Source: Komagataeibacter oboediens (GTDB taxonomy: Bacteria > Pseudomonadota > Alphaproteobacteria > Acetobacterales > Acetobacteraceae). Taken from it: a stretch of DNA of 64,000 bases. A program made the translations under genes and the position numbers. The notes under the pieces were generated by a model that saw only the letters and a list, made by a program, of their open reading frames with translations, searched no databases and had not been told where the DNA came from. Location of the stretch: positions 310,001 through 374,000 of the forward strand of contig NZ_NKTX01000001.1 of the NCBI RefSeq assembly GCF_003207815.1, in the 5' to 3' direction. Below, in pieces: positions 37,615-45,710 of the stretch. Numbering within the stretch: position 1 is the first letter of the stretch; the number at the start of each line of letters is the position of its first letter.

Positions 37615-37637
37615 AATCTGCTGTCAGGTTACAGGGA

Positions 37638-37675
37638 ACAGGGGAAATGGCCAGCGGGCGGTTTCCCCTGTTTTC
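37638..37675. terminator. Terminator between the exported-protein gene and the WecA-like gene
   Basis: ACAGGGGAAA and TTTCCCCTGT are perfectly complementary over ten pairs with a 14-base loop, followed by TTT. It lies between convergent genes. Confidence 0.75.
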
Positions 37676-37679
37676 GTTG

Positions 37680-38720
37680 TTACCATGACAGATCGGGCGT
37701 CCGTCTCACCCGGCGTATGACCGCTGCGATCCAGACAGACTGGATCAGGCCCGTGCCCAGCAGGGCCGGGACGGGCGGTATCCATCCCAGCCCGACAGCC
37801 ACGGCCCCCATGCCGCCGCATATGGTGCCTGCCCATGCCACGGTGGTGACGTCCATGGCCCGCATGCCGCTGCGCTGCGCCATCTGGTAGACATGTTCCC
37901 GATGCGCCTGCATGAGCGGACGGCGATGGCATGCCCGGCGCAGCAACGTAATGCTGACATCCAGCAGCAGGCCTGACAGCATGAGGGGCATAAGCCACGC
38001 CCCATGGGCCAGTTGCCCCATGCCCGCCATGCGCAGCCCCAGCGCGCCCAGCACCAGACCGCAGCACTGGCTGCCAACATCGCCCATGAACAGTCGTGCC
38101 TGGGGGATGTTGAAGGGCAGGAATCCGGTGATGGCCGCCGCCAGCACCAGCGCGGTTCCCCACGTTTCCACCCCGCCGCCCACGGCTGCGCACAGCCCCG
38201 CCGTCACCAGCGCCGCAAGCAGCGTGCAACCACTGGCCAGTCCGTTCAGGCCGTCCATGAAATTCAGGCAGTTGCACAGGACTACCAACCACATGATCCG
38301 AACGCCCATGCCGTCCAGCGTCACGGTATGGGCGCCAGCGCCCGCCATGTCGCCCCATGCCACCATTACGGCTGCGGCAATCTGCGCCCCCAGTTTCCAT
38401 GTGGGTGACATGGGTTGCATGTCATCACGCCACGAAAACAGCCCAAGCCATACCGTGGCCAGCAGCAGTGTCACGTCGGTCGTATCCGCATGATGGTGGA
38501 ACAGCAACTGCCCTAGCGGCACGCCCACCACGAAGACGATCAGAATCGCAAGTCCGCCACCCTTGGGCACCGGGGTGTCATGGGCGCTGCGCCCGGTGGG
38601 GTAATCCAGCACGCGCAATGCGATGACCCGGCGCGACAGGATGGCCGACATTACGGCCACAACCACCAGAAACAGCCCGAAAAGGCCGGTTTCGGTATAA
38701 AATGAATGGGTCATCGTCAT
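37680..38720 (-). CDS. WecA/MraY-like undecaprenyl-phosphate sugar-1-phosphate transferase
   Basis: This 346-residue membrane protein has about ten helices. It shows the family pattern GRSAHDTPVPKGGGLAI, LGLFSWRDDMQPMSP (acidic active-site pair), CNCLNFMDGLNGLASG and ARLFMGDVGSQCCG. HREHVYQMAQ lies in the C-terminal cytosolic loop, matching the HRxHxYQ motif of WecA-type enzymes. It loads a sugar-1-phosphate (probably an N-acetylhexosamine) onto undecaprenyl phosphate to start a surface glycan. It is divergent from the dehydratase gene, which probably makes its sugar. Confidence 0.9.
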   Translation of the reverse strand: MTMTHSFYTETGLFGLFLVVVAVMSAILSRRVIALRVLDYPTGRSAHDTPVPKGGGLAILIVFVVGVPLGQLLFHHHADTTDVTLLLATVWLGLFSWRDDMQPMSPTWKLGAQIAAAVMVAWGDMAGAGAHTVTLDGMGVRIMWLVVLCNCLNFMDGLNGLASGCTLLAALVTAGLCAAVGGGVETWGTALVLAAAITGFLPFNIPQARLFMGDVGSQCCGLVLGALGLRMAGMGQLAHGAWLMPLMLSGLLLDVSITLLRRACHRRPLMQAHREHVYQMAQRSGMRAMDVTTVAWAGTICGGMGAVAVGLGWIPPVPALLGTGLIQSVWIAAVIRRVRRTPDLSW

Positions 38721-38787
38721 GAAAGCGGGAAGGGACGCATGATCTCTCCTTCTTGCCCTGCGTCTGCTCGGCTATAGGGGGAGGGTA

Positions 38788-40752
38788 ATGGTTACGCAAT
38801 CCTCAGGCGGCGGCAGCATGGCGGAGTGTCTGCGCAAGATACGGACGCTGGCGGTCAACAGTGCCCTTGATACGCTGATGGGCGCGCTGGCCGCGGTCGT
38901 GGCGATGGGATTGTGCCGTTATCCCGGTGACACGTCATTGTCGTGGCGGGGCCTGCCTGTCCTTGGCATGGCGGCCATTGTCATTGCGGGCTGGCCTTTT
39001 CGCATATTCCAGCAGCACTGGCGTTTTGCCGGGCGGTCCGATTTCTGGCGGCTGGGATGGGCGTGCGCGCTGGCGGGAACCCTTGTCATGGGCGGACTTG
39101 CGCCGTGGTGGGGGCCGGGCGCCGTGGCGTTTGGCGTGGCGTACGCCATGGCGGCTTTCGTCATCATGGCGGGCACGCGGGCGGCCTACCAGCGGTGGCG
39201 ATATTACCGCAATGGCCGGGACACCGCGCGCCGGCGCGTGATTCTGCTGGGTGATGGGGAGGATGCCAGCCGCTTCCTCAGCCTGATGCCGGATATGGGC
39301 GGGCTGGTCGTGGGCATGGTGGTCGAGGGCCGCCAGCGCCGTCCCGGCCGGCGGCTGCGCGGCGTGCCGGTGCTGGGACAGGTCACGGACCTGCCGGACA
39401 TCCTGTCATCCTTCCACGCGGAAGACGACCTGCTGCTGGTGGTGGCGGACCCACGCTTCAGGGGGGAACGGCTGTCCACCGTGCTGCGGATGGCGCAGGC
39501 AACGGGCACGCAGGTCCGCTGCATGCCCGACCTGTCGGAAATCGCACGAAGTGCTACGGCGCCGTTGCATCCGGTCAGGTTGTCCGACCTGCTTAACCGC
39601 CCGGCCATCGCACCGGACGGGCAGGGGATTGCGGACATGCTGCGGGGGCGGTGCGTGCTGATTACGGGGGCTGGGGGATCGATCGGCAGCGAACTGGCCC
39701 GCCAGATCGCAGGCCACGGTCCCGATCAGCTTATCCTGCTGGACATGGGGGAATTCCCGTTATGGCAGGTGGATATCGACCTTGCGGAAAAGGCGCCTGA
39801 CGTCACGCGGCATCTTGTCCTGGCCGATATACGCGATGCCGGACGGATGGAGCGTATCTTCGCCCGGTTCCGTCCCGAACTGGTGTTTCATGCAGCCGCG
39901 CTGAAGCACGTGCCCATGGTGGAGGAAAACCCCTGCGAAGGGCTGCTGACCAACGTGACCGGCACCCGCATCGTGGCCGATACCGCGGCCCGGCACGGGG
40001 TGACGGCCATGGTTCTGGTTTCAACGGACAAGGCGGTCAATCCCGCCAGTGTCATGGGCGCATCCAAGCGCATTGCGGAAATGTACTGTCAGGCGCTGGA
40101 TGTGGATGCGCGCAACAGTCGTGACAGCAGCGCCATGCGGTGCGTGACGGTGCGGTTTGGCAATGTCATGGGGTCGACGGGGTCGGTCATTCCCCTGTTT
40201 CGCCACCAGCTGGAGTGCGGCGGTCCGCTGACGGTGACGGACCCGCGCATGACGCGGTATTTCATGACGGTATCCGAAGCAGTGGGGCTGGTGCTGCAGG
40301 CCAGCGCGCGCGGGGTGGGCGCGCGGGCGGATGGCATGGCCGCGCTTTTGCGCAGTGGCGGGGTGTTCGTGCTGGACATGGGCACGCCGGTGCGCATCGT
40401 CGATCTGGCGCGGCAGATGATCGTCCTGGCCGGACTGCGGCCCGATCGTGACGTGCAGATCCGTTTTACCGGGCTGCGACCGGGGGAAAAGCTGGCTGAA
40501 GATCTGTTTTACAAGCAGGAAATCCTCCAGCCCACCGACTGTCCCGGCCTGCGGATGGCAACGCCGCGTACTGTGGACCTTGCGCAGGTCGCCAATATCA
40601 TGGATGCACTTACTCTGGCATGCCGGGATGGTGATGGCGCACGCGCGCTGGCGCTTGTCCGCAGGCTTGTCCCCGAATTTGCCCATAACCCGCATGGCGT
40701 GGCCACTCCGGACACAGCGGGGCAGATCGATGTGGAAAGGAATGCATCATGA
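38788..40752 (+). CDS. Membrane-bound UDP-N-acetylhexosamine 4,6-dehydratase (PglF/WbpM/CapD-like)
   Basis: This 654-residue protein has four N-terminal membrane helices, a nucleotide-binding-like CoA-binding domain, then a short-chain dehydrogenase domain starting ITGAGGSIGSELARQI. The catalytic region STDKAVNPASVMGASKR has Met in place of the usual Tyr of YxxxK, as in WbpM and PglF. It should convert UDP-GlcNAc to the 4-keto-6-deoxy sugar used for bacillosamine-, quinovosamine- or fucosamine-type residues. GGAGGG precedes the ATG at 38788. It overlaps the aminotransferase gene by four bases. Confidence 0.92.
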   Translation: MVTQSSGGGSMAECLRKIRTLAVNSALDTLMGALAAVVAMGLCRYPGDTSLSWRGLPVLGMAAIVIAGWPFRIFQQHWRFAGRSDFWRLGWACALAGTLVMGGLAPWWGPGAVAFGVAYAMAAFVIMAGTRAAYQRWRYYRNGRDTARRRVILLGDGEDASRFLSLMPDMGGLVVGMVVEGRQRRPGRRLRGVPVLGQVTDLPDILSSFHAEDDLLLVVADPRFRGERLSTVLRMAQATGTQVRCMPDLSEIARSATAPLHPVRLSDLLNRPAIAPDGQGIADMLRGRCVLITGAGGSIGSELARQIAGHGPDQLILLDMGEFPLWQVDIDLAEKAPDVTRHLVLADIRDAGRMERIFARFRPELVFHAAALKHVPMVEENPCEGLLTNVTGTRIVADTAARHGVTAMVLVSTDKAVNPASVMGASKRIAEMYCQALDVDARNSRDSSAMRCVTVRFGNVMGSTGSVIPLFRHQLECGGPLTVTDPRMTRYFMTVSEAVGLVLQASARGVGARADGMAALLRSGGVFVLDMGTPVRIVDLARQMIVLAGLRPDRDVQIRFTGLRPGEKLAEDLFYKQEILQPTDCPGLRMATPRTVDLAQVANIMDALTLACRDGDGARALALVRRLVPEFAHNPHGVATPDTAGQIDVERNAS

Positions 40753-41885
40753 ACGCTCCGGCGGACGCACCCATAGGTTTTCTGAACCTGCCCCAGCAGC
40801 AGACCCTGATTGCAGATGAGATCAGGCAGCGTGTCGATGCGGTCATGAAACACTGCCGCTTTGTCATGGGGCCTGAAGTCACCGAACTCGAGGGGCGGCT
40901 GGCCAGCTACAGTGGCGCTGCGCAGTGTGTTGGCGTCTCGTCCGGGACGGACGCCATCCAGATTGTGCTGATGGCCGAGGGAATCGGCGCGGGCGACGCC
41001 GTATTCCTGCCCGCCTTCACCTATACTGCCACGGCGGAGGTACCGCTGGTGCTGGGGGCGACCCCGGTTTTCGTGGATGTGGACCCCGCAACCTTCCAGA
41101 TCGATCCTGCCAGCCTGCGCCGCCGCATTGCCGATGTCCGCAAGGCAGGCAGGCTGAAGCCGCGTGCGGTCATTGGCGTTGACCTGTTTGGCCAGCCGGC
41201 CCCGTGGTCCGAACTGCGCGCGATTGCGGAGGAGGAAAAGCTGTTCCTGATGGCGGACTGTGCGCAGGCTTTTGGCGCGACGCTGTCGGGCCGCAGGCTG
41301 GGACGTGAGGCCGTTGCGACCACGCTGTCCTTTTTTCCTTCCAAGCCGCTTGGCGCCTATGGCGATGCGGGTGGCATCCTGACGGATGACCCCAGGCGGG
41401 CCGAACTGTACCGGTCGCTGCGCACGCATGGGGAAGGCAAGACCCGGTATGAAGTCCTGCGCACCGGCATGAATGCGCGCCTGGACACCATCCAGGCCGC
41501 GATCCTGCTGGCCAAGCTGGATGTGTTCGACATGGAACTGGGGCGCAGGCGCGCCATTGCCGACGCGTATGACGCGGGTATTGCGGGCCACGTGATCCCG
41601 CCGGCGCGCGTGCCGGACAGCCACGCTTCGTGGGCGATCTATTCCGTCCTGACGAAGGGGAAGGACGACCGCGCAGCCCTGCAGCACAAGCTGAAAAGCC
41701 ATGGCGTGGCGTCGGCCATCTATTATCCCCTTCCGCTGCACAAGCAGCCTGCCTATGCCGCCGCACATGATGGTGTAGCGCTGCCGGTGGCGGAAGACCT
41801 GTCGCGCCGGATCATGGCGCTGCCGCTGCATGCGGAACTGTCGGATCATGACGTGGGCCGGGTCATCGCGGCCGTGCGTGCATAA
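40749..41885 (+). CDS. DegT/DnrJ/EryC1 sugar aminotransferase
   Basis: This 378-residue PLP enzyme has SSGTDAIQIVL, FLPAFTYTATAEV, the aspartate block MADCAQAFGA, and the PLP lysine in FFPSKPLGAYGDAGG. Relatives transfer an amino group from glutamate to a 4-keto (or 3-keto) nucleotide sugar. The ATGA overlap with the 4,6-dehydratase gene makes the 4-keto product of that enzyme the likely substrate, as in PglF-PglE pairs. C3 versus C4 amination cannot be decided from the sequence alone. Confidence 0.93.
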   Translation: MNAPADAPIGFLNLPQQQTLIADEIRQRVDAVMKHCRFVMGPEVTELEGRLASYSGAAQCVGVSSGTDAIQIVLMAEGIGAGDAVFLPAFTYTATAEVPLVLGATPVFVDVDPATFQIDPASLRRRIADVRKAGRLKPRAVIGVDLFGQPAPWSELRAIAEEEKLFLMADCAQAFGATLSGRRLGREAVATTLSFFPSKPLGAYGDAGGILTDDPRRAELYRSLRTHGEGKTRYEVLRTGMNARLDTIQAAILLAKLDVFDMELGRRRAIADAYDAGIAGHVIPPARVPDSHASWAIYSVLTKGKDDRAALQHKLKSHGVASAIYYPLPLHKQPAYAAAHDGVALPVAEDLSRRIMALPLHAELSDHDVGRVIAAVRA

Positions 41886-41900
41886 GGAGATCATACGCAA

Positions 41901-42389
41901 ATGAGACGCGAGACAGCCCTACTGATCGGGTTCCTTGTCATCACGATCGGTACGGCAGCGGGGTTGTGGCTGATCGCCCTGCCCAATTTCCGGCCCCTCA
42001 GCTTTCCCACCATGGAAGCCGGCACCATTGCCGTCGGCCCCATGCGCAAGGAACGCACGCTGACGGCAACGCAGGTCCATACGCTCAATGACTGGCTGCA
42101 GGCCCATACCGCAGGCTGGGGCCCGCTGGGCCAGACCCCGCCGTCCAGCGGGGACGCAGTTCTGGAAATGCAGGTCGAACACAAGGGCGACCAGCCCGCG
42201 GGCGATGCGACGCAGCCCTACCGCATTACGTTGTGGACCGGGATCAGCGCTGCAGACTGGAACAACACCGTGTTTGTGGAAGAACGCCCCGGCGCGGTCA
42301 TCCGCTTCCATCATTTCAAGGACAAGGATTTCAACGCCCTGCGTGATCTGGTCAACCAGTACGATTATCCCCGGTCCGCTTTCCCATGA
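41901..42389 (+). CDS. Membrane-anchored protein of unknown function
   Basis: This 162-residue protein has one N-terminal membrane helix (ETALLIGFLVITIGTAAGLWLIALP) and a periplasmic domain of about 130 residues containing a long amphipathic stretch LTATQVHTLNDWLQAH. It has no cysteines and no motif I recognise. AGGAG lies upstream of the ATG. It sits 15 bases after the aminotransferase gene and overlaps the HAD gene by four bases, so it belongs to the glycan operon, but its job is unknown. Confidence 0.75.
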   Translation: MRRETALLIGFLVITIGTAAGLWLIALPNFRPLSFPTMEAGTIAVGPMRKERTLTATQVHTLNDWLQAHTAGWGPLGQTPPSSGDAVLEMQVEHKGDQPAGDATQPYRITLWTGISAADWNNTVFVEERPGAVIRFHHFKDKDFNALRDLVNQYDYPRSAFP

Positions 42390-42970
42390 CCCTGGTGCGC
42401 GCGGATACGGCTGGCCTGATCTTTGACTGCGACGGCACGCTGGTCGATAGCCTGCCCCTCTACCGCGAAGGCTGGATGGCGGCCCTTGAGGACGCCATAA
42501 GGCAGGCCGTGCCGCCTGAATGGTTCCATGGCCATGGCGGGATGTCCGAGCATATGGTGCTGGATATTGTCGAGGCGCGACTGGGCCAGCGCGTGGACCG
42601 CGACGGCATTATTTCGCAGGCGCGCGAAAGCATGCTGCGCAAGCTGCATGTGCTGCGGGAAATTACCGTGGTGGCGGACATTGCCCGCGCGTACCATGGA
42701 CGCCTGCCCATGGCGGTGGCGTCCAACGGGTCACGGCAGATTGTCTCCGCCTGTCTGCGTCATCTTGGGCTGGAACGGCTGTTTGACGTCATCATCACCA
42801 TAGATGACGTGACAAATCCGAAACCCGCGCCGGACATGTTCCTGCTGGCGGCGGGCAGGCTGGACCTTGCGCCTGCATCCTGCCTCGTGTTCGAGGACAG
42901 CCGGGAGGGAATGCTGGCGGCCACCCGCGCGGGCATGACGCATGTGGACGTGAATACGCTGCTGCCCTGA
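42386..42970 (+). CDS. HAD-superfamily hydrolase, phosphoglycolate phosphatase/beta-phosphoglucomutase-like
   Basis: This 194-residue protein has HAD motif I FDCDGTLVDS (nucleophile Asp14, acid Asp16), motif II VASNGS, motif III lysine in NPKPAPDMF, and motif IV FEDSREG. A small helical cap lies between motifs I and II. Such enzymes hydrolyse small phosphate esters or interconvert sugar phosphates; the glycan-operon context favours a sugar phosphate. ATGA overlap with the preceding gene; a strong terminator follows. Confidence 0.9.
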   Translation: MTLVRADTAGLIFDCDGTLVDSLPLYREGWMAALEDAIRQAVPPEWFHGHGGMSEHMVLDIVEARLGQRVDRDGIISQARESMLRKLHVLREITVVADIARAYHGRLPMAVASNGSRQIVSACLRHLGLERLFDVIITIDDVTNPKPAPDMFLLAAGRLDLAPASCLVFEDSREGMLAATRAGMTHVDVNTLLP

Positions 42971-42995
42971 GGCACGGCGTGCGGATGAATGGCAG

Positions 42996-43030
42996 ACGGG
43001 GGCGGGAGCATGATCTCCCGCCCCCGTTTT
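42996..43030. terminator. Bidirectional terminator after the HAD gene
   Basis: A 13-pair perfect stem ACGGGGGCGGGAG/CTCCCGCCCCCGT with a six-base loop is followed by TTT. It separates the convergent HAD and AI-2E family genes. Confidence 0.92.
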
Positions 43031-43034
43031 GCGT

Positions 43035-44171
43035 TCATACCCGTTCGTCGTCCTTCAGCTTCGGGGTCGCGCGATCCGCGGTCGCCAGCAGGGCCGCCGT
43101 AAGTGGCGAGGCCAGGATAAGCCCCGGAATGCCAAGGATGGTGCCAAAGATCGTCTGGGACAGGATGGTCAGCCCGGGCGGCATCTGCACCGCGTGGCGC
43201 TGGATCAGCGGCGCCATGACGTTCCCTTCGAAAAACTGGATGGCGGCATACAGTCCCAGCACCATGAACCCTTCGCGTGTGCCCTGCGACAGGCCGATCA
43301 GCACGGCTGGCACCGCGCCGACAAAGGCGCCGATATAGGGAATGAAGTTGGCCATGCCCGCCACAACCCCCAGCGCCAGCGCCAGCGGCACGCCAATGCA
43401 CCATAGCCCGATGAAGGACAGCAGCCCCACAACGGTCATGTCCAGCGCCTGCCCCGCCGTCCATGCCCACAGGGTACGGCCCGCCGTCAGCAGCAGTTCA
43501 CGCGATGTGTGGCGGTATTCATGCGGGATCAGCCGCAGCATGCCGTTGACATACAGTTCGGGCGAGATGGCGAAATACAGCCCCGCGATCAGGATGACCG
43601 CCAGCGTGCCGGCCGCCCCGAACGCGGAGGAGACGAACCCCGTCATCGACCCCGCCAGCGATCCGAATCCGCCGCTGCTGGCTGCCTGTTCGTTCCCGCC
43701 CAGCGTGGTGGGCAGGTTGTCGAGGATCATCCGCCCGGTGGAGGAATGGCCCATGCTGTCGCGCAGGTTGTGGGCCTGCTCACTCAGCGCGGTGCGCAGT
43801 TTCAGGGCCTGTTCCGATATTTCGGGGCCGCTGCTCCAGATCAGTCCGGTCAGCGCGCCGATTATGACCACGACCACCGCCGTAAGGGACAGCCAGTAGG
43901 GCATGTGCGTGCGGCGTTCCAGCAGCCCGGCAAGGTTGTGCAGGATCACGGCGACAAGGGTTGCCGCGAAAATGACCATCAGCACATCGCCCACCACCCA
44001 GATCAGCATGACCACGATGGTAATGACCAGCGTCAGCCGCAGCAGGGCATAGATGCGCGCAAGCTGTTGCGCGCGCGGGTCGGGTGTGTCGTCTTTTTTC
44101 GGGGAAGAACCGGAATCCGGCGCGTGGCCGTTTGTAGCGTCGGTAGATGCCGACGGGGGGGAGGCTGTCAT
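43035..44171 (-). CDS. AI-2E family (PerM-like) transporter
   Basis: This 378-residue protein has a charged, proline-rich N-terminus and eight predicted membrane helices. LARIYALLRLTLVITIVVMLIW begins the membrane part, and GVVAGMANFIPYIGAFVGAVPAVLIGLSQG is the family hallmark loop region. Members are called AI-2E after the AI-2 exporter TqsA, but many act as permeases or Na+/H+ antiporters. No quorum-sensing genes adjoin it, so the substrate is unknown. Confidence 0.9.
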   Translation of the reverse strand: MTASPPSASTDATNGHAPDSGSSPKKDDTPDPRAQQLARIYALLRLTLVITIVVMLIWVVGDVLMVIFAATLVAVILHNLAGLLERRTHMPYWLSLTAVVVVIIGALTGLIWSSGPEISEQALKLRTALSEQAHNLRDSMGHSSTGRMILDNLPTTLGGNEQAASSGGFGSLAGSMTGFVSSAFGAAGTLAVILIAGLYFAISPELYVNGMLRLIPHEYRHTSRELLLTAGRTLWAWTAGQALDMTVVGLLSFIGLWCIGVPLALALGVVAGMANFIPYIGAFVGAVPAVLIGLSQGTREGFMVLGLYAAIQFFEGNVMAPLIQRHAVQMPPGLTILSQTIFGTILGIPGLILASPLTAALLATADRATPKLKDDERV

Positions 44172-44387
44172 CTATATGTCCGTATGGTGGGCATGAAACG
44201 GGCTGCATGGAATGTGAACGCCAGCACGGCCACAGCCGGGTTAACGTCCCCGGAGGGGTATGGATTGCGCTGGCCTAAAATTCCGCTAACTGACGGCGGG
44301 TCAGGGCGCGTGGGATACAGGCGGGCGTATCCCTGCGTGACCGGTTAAGGCGTAAGCCAATATTTCCTGTCGGAAAAGGGCAGACAT

Positions 44388-45602
44388 GTGAGCACTCCGG
44401 ATATTTCATCTTCGCGTCCGGCCATGCCCGCGCGCCTCGGGGCGGCAGGGTGGGCACTGGCTGTTGCAACCTTTGCCATAGGCACGGGGGAGTTCGCATT
44501 GATGGCGATGCTGCCCGGTGTCGCCCGTTCGCTGGGCATCTCGGTGCCGGTGGCGGGGCATGTCATCAGTTCCTATGCCATGGGCGTGGTGATTGGTGCC
44601 CCGCTTGTCGCCCTTGTCGGCGCGCGCCTGTCACGGCGCAGGCTGCTGCTGGCGCTGCAGGCGATGTTTGTCGTGGGCAATGCGGCATCGGCGCTGGCGC
44701 CGGGCTATGGCGCGCTGCTGGTCATACGGTTCCTGACCGGGCTGCCGCATGGGGCCTTCTACGGTGTGGCGGCACTGGTCGCGGCGGACATGGCCGATCC
44801 CGCGCGGCGGGGACGGGCGGTGGCTGGCGTGTTCGTGGGGCTGACGGTCGCCCATGTGGTGGGGGTGCCGCTGGTGACATGGGCGGGACAGATGTTGGGC
44901 TGGCGCGCGGTTTACGGGTTCATCACGGGCATGGAGCTTCTGGCCCTTGTCATGATCGCGCGCACGGTGCCCGCCATGACGCCCGACCTGCAGGGGTCAC
45001 TGTTACGCGAAATGGGGGCGCTGCGCCGGCCACAGGTCTGGTTCACGCTGGCGACCGGGGCAATCGGTTTTGGCGGCATGTTCTGCGTCGGTACATACCT
45101 GTCAACGGTGCTGCTGGGCGTGACCGGGGTGCCTGCCTATGTCGTGCCGCTGTCGCAGTCGCTGTGGGGTGTGGGCATGGTGGCGGGCAACATGGCGGGC
45201 GCGCGGCTGGTGGATATCAGCCCCGTCCTTGCGGTGGTGGTGACGCTGGTGGCCAGCACGGTCATGCTGTGCCTGTTTTCCCTGTGCGCACACAGCATGG
45301 TGCCGGTGCTGATCGTGACCAGCCTGATGGGGGGCATCATCGCCCTGCTGCCCGCGCTGCAGACACGGCTTATGGACGTGGCCGGGGATGCGCAGGGGCT
45401 GGTGGCGGCGCTGAACCATTCCGCTGTCAATGTGGCCAATGCATTTGGCGCGTGGCTGGGCGGGATGGTGATCGCAGCGGGCTACGGCGCGCAGGACGTG
45501 GGCTGGGCGGGCGCCGGGCTGTCGGCGGCGGGACTGGCGGTTTTCCTGACCGGGCTGCTGGCGCGGCGTGGCAGCGCGCGTTCTGTACCTGACCTAGTTT
45601 AG
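44388..45602 (+). CDS. MFS transporter, DHA1 drug/sugar efflux family
   Basis: This 404-residue protein has 12 predicted helices. It shows ATFAIGTGEFALMAMLPGVA in the first helix, the loop motif A-like GARLSRRRLLL between helices 2 and 3, and GLPHGAFYGVAALVAADM. This pattern is that of the AraJ/YdhP/PbuE group of exporters of sugars, purines or drugs. The start is GTG at 44388, with AAGGG upstream. No regulator adjoins it. The substrate cannot be deduced. Confidence 0.9.
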   Translation: MSTPDISSSRPAMPARLGAAGWALAVATFAIGTGEFALMAMLPGVARSLGISVPVAGHVISSYAMGVVIGAPLVALVGARLSRRRLLLALQAMFVVGNAASALAPGYGALLVIRFLTGLPHGAFYGVAALVAADMADPARRGRAVAGVFVGLTVAHVVGVPLVTWAGQMLGWRAVYGFITGMELLALVMIARTVPAMTPDLQGSLLREMGALRRPQVWFTLATGAIGFGGMFCVGTYLSTVLLGVTGVPAYVVPLSQSLWGVGMVAGNMAGARLVDISPVLAVVVTLVASTVMLCLFSLCAHSMVPVLIVTSLMGGIIALLPALQTRLMDVAGDAQGLVAALNHSAVNVANAFGAWLGGMVIAAGYGAQDVGWAGAGLSAAGLAVFLTGLLARRGSARSVPDLV

Positions 45603-45640
45603 GAATTATCTCAACTCAGGCAATTGATGAATGGGGCATA

Positions 45641-45690
45641 AAAGGTTCCGGACATCGCCTCCTTGAAAAAGGCGGCGTCCAGAACGCCTC
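45641..45690. repeat. Dispersed hairpin element between convergent genes
   Basis: GGACATCGCCTCCTT, a short loop and AAGGCGGCGTCC form an imperfect stem like the elements at 5085-5145 and 48262-48395 (shared GCCGCC/GGCGGC core with A/T tract). It probably also terminates the MFS and ABC-F genes that converge on it. Confidence 0.6.
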
Positions 45691-45710
45691 CATGCCGTGT
45701 GGGCCGGTGT

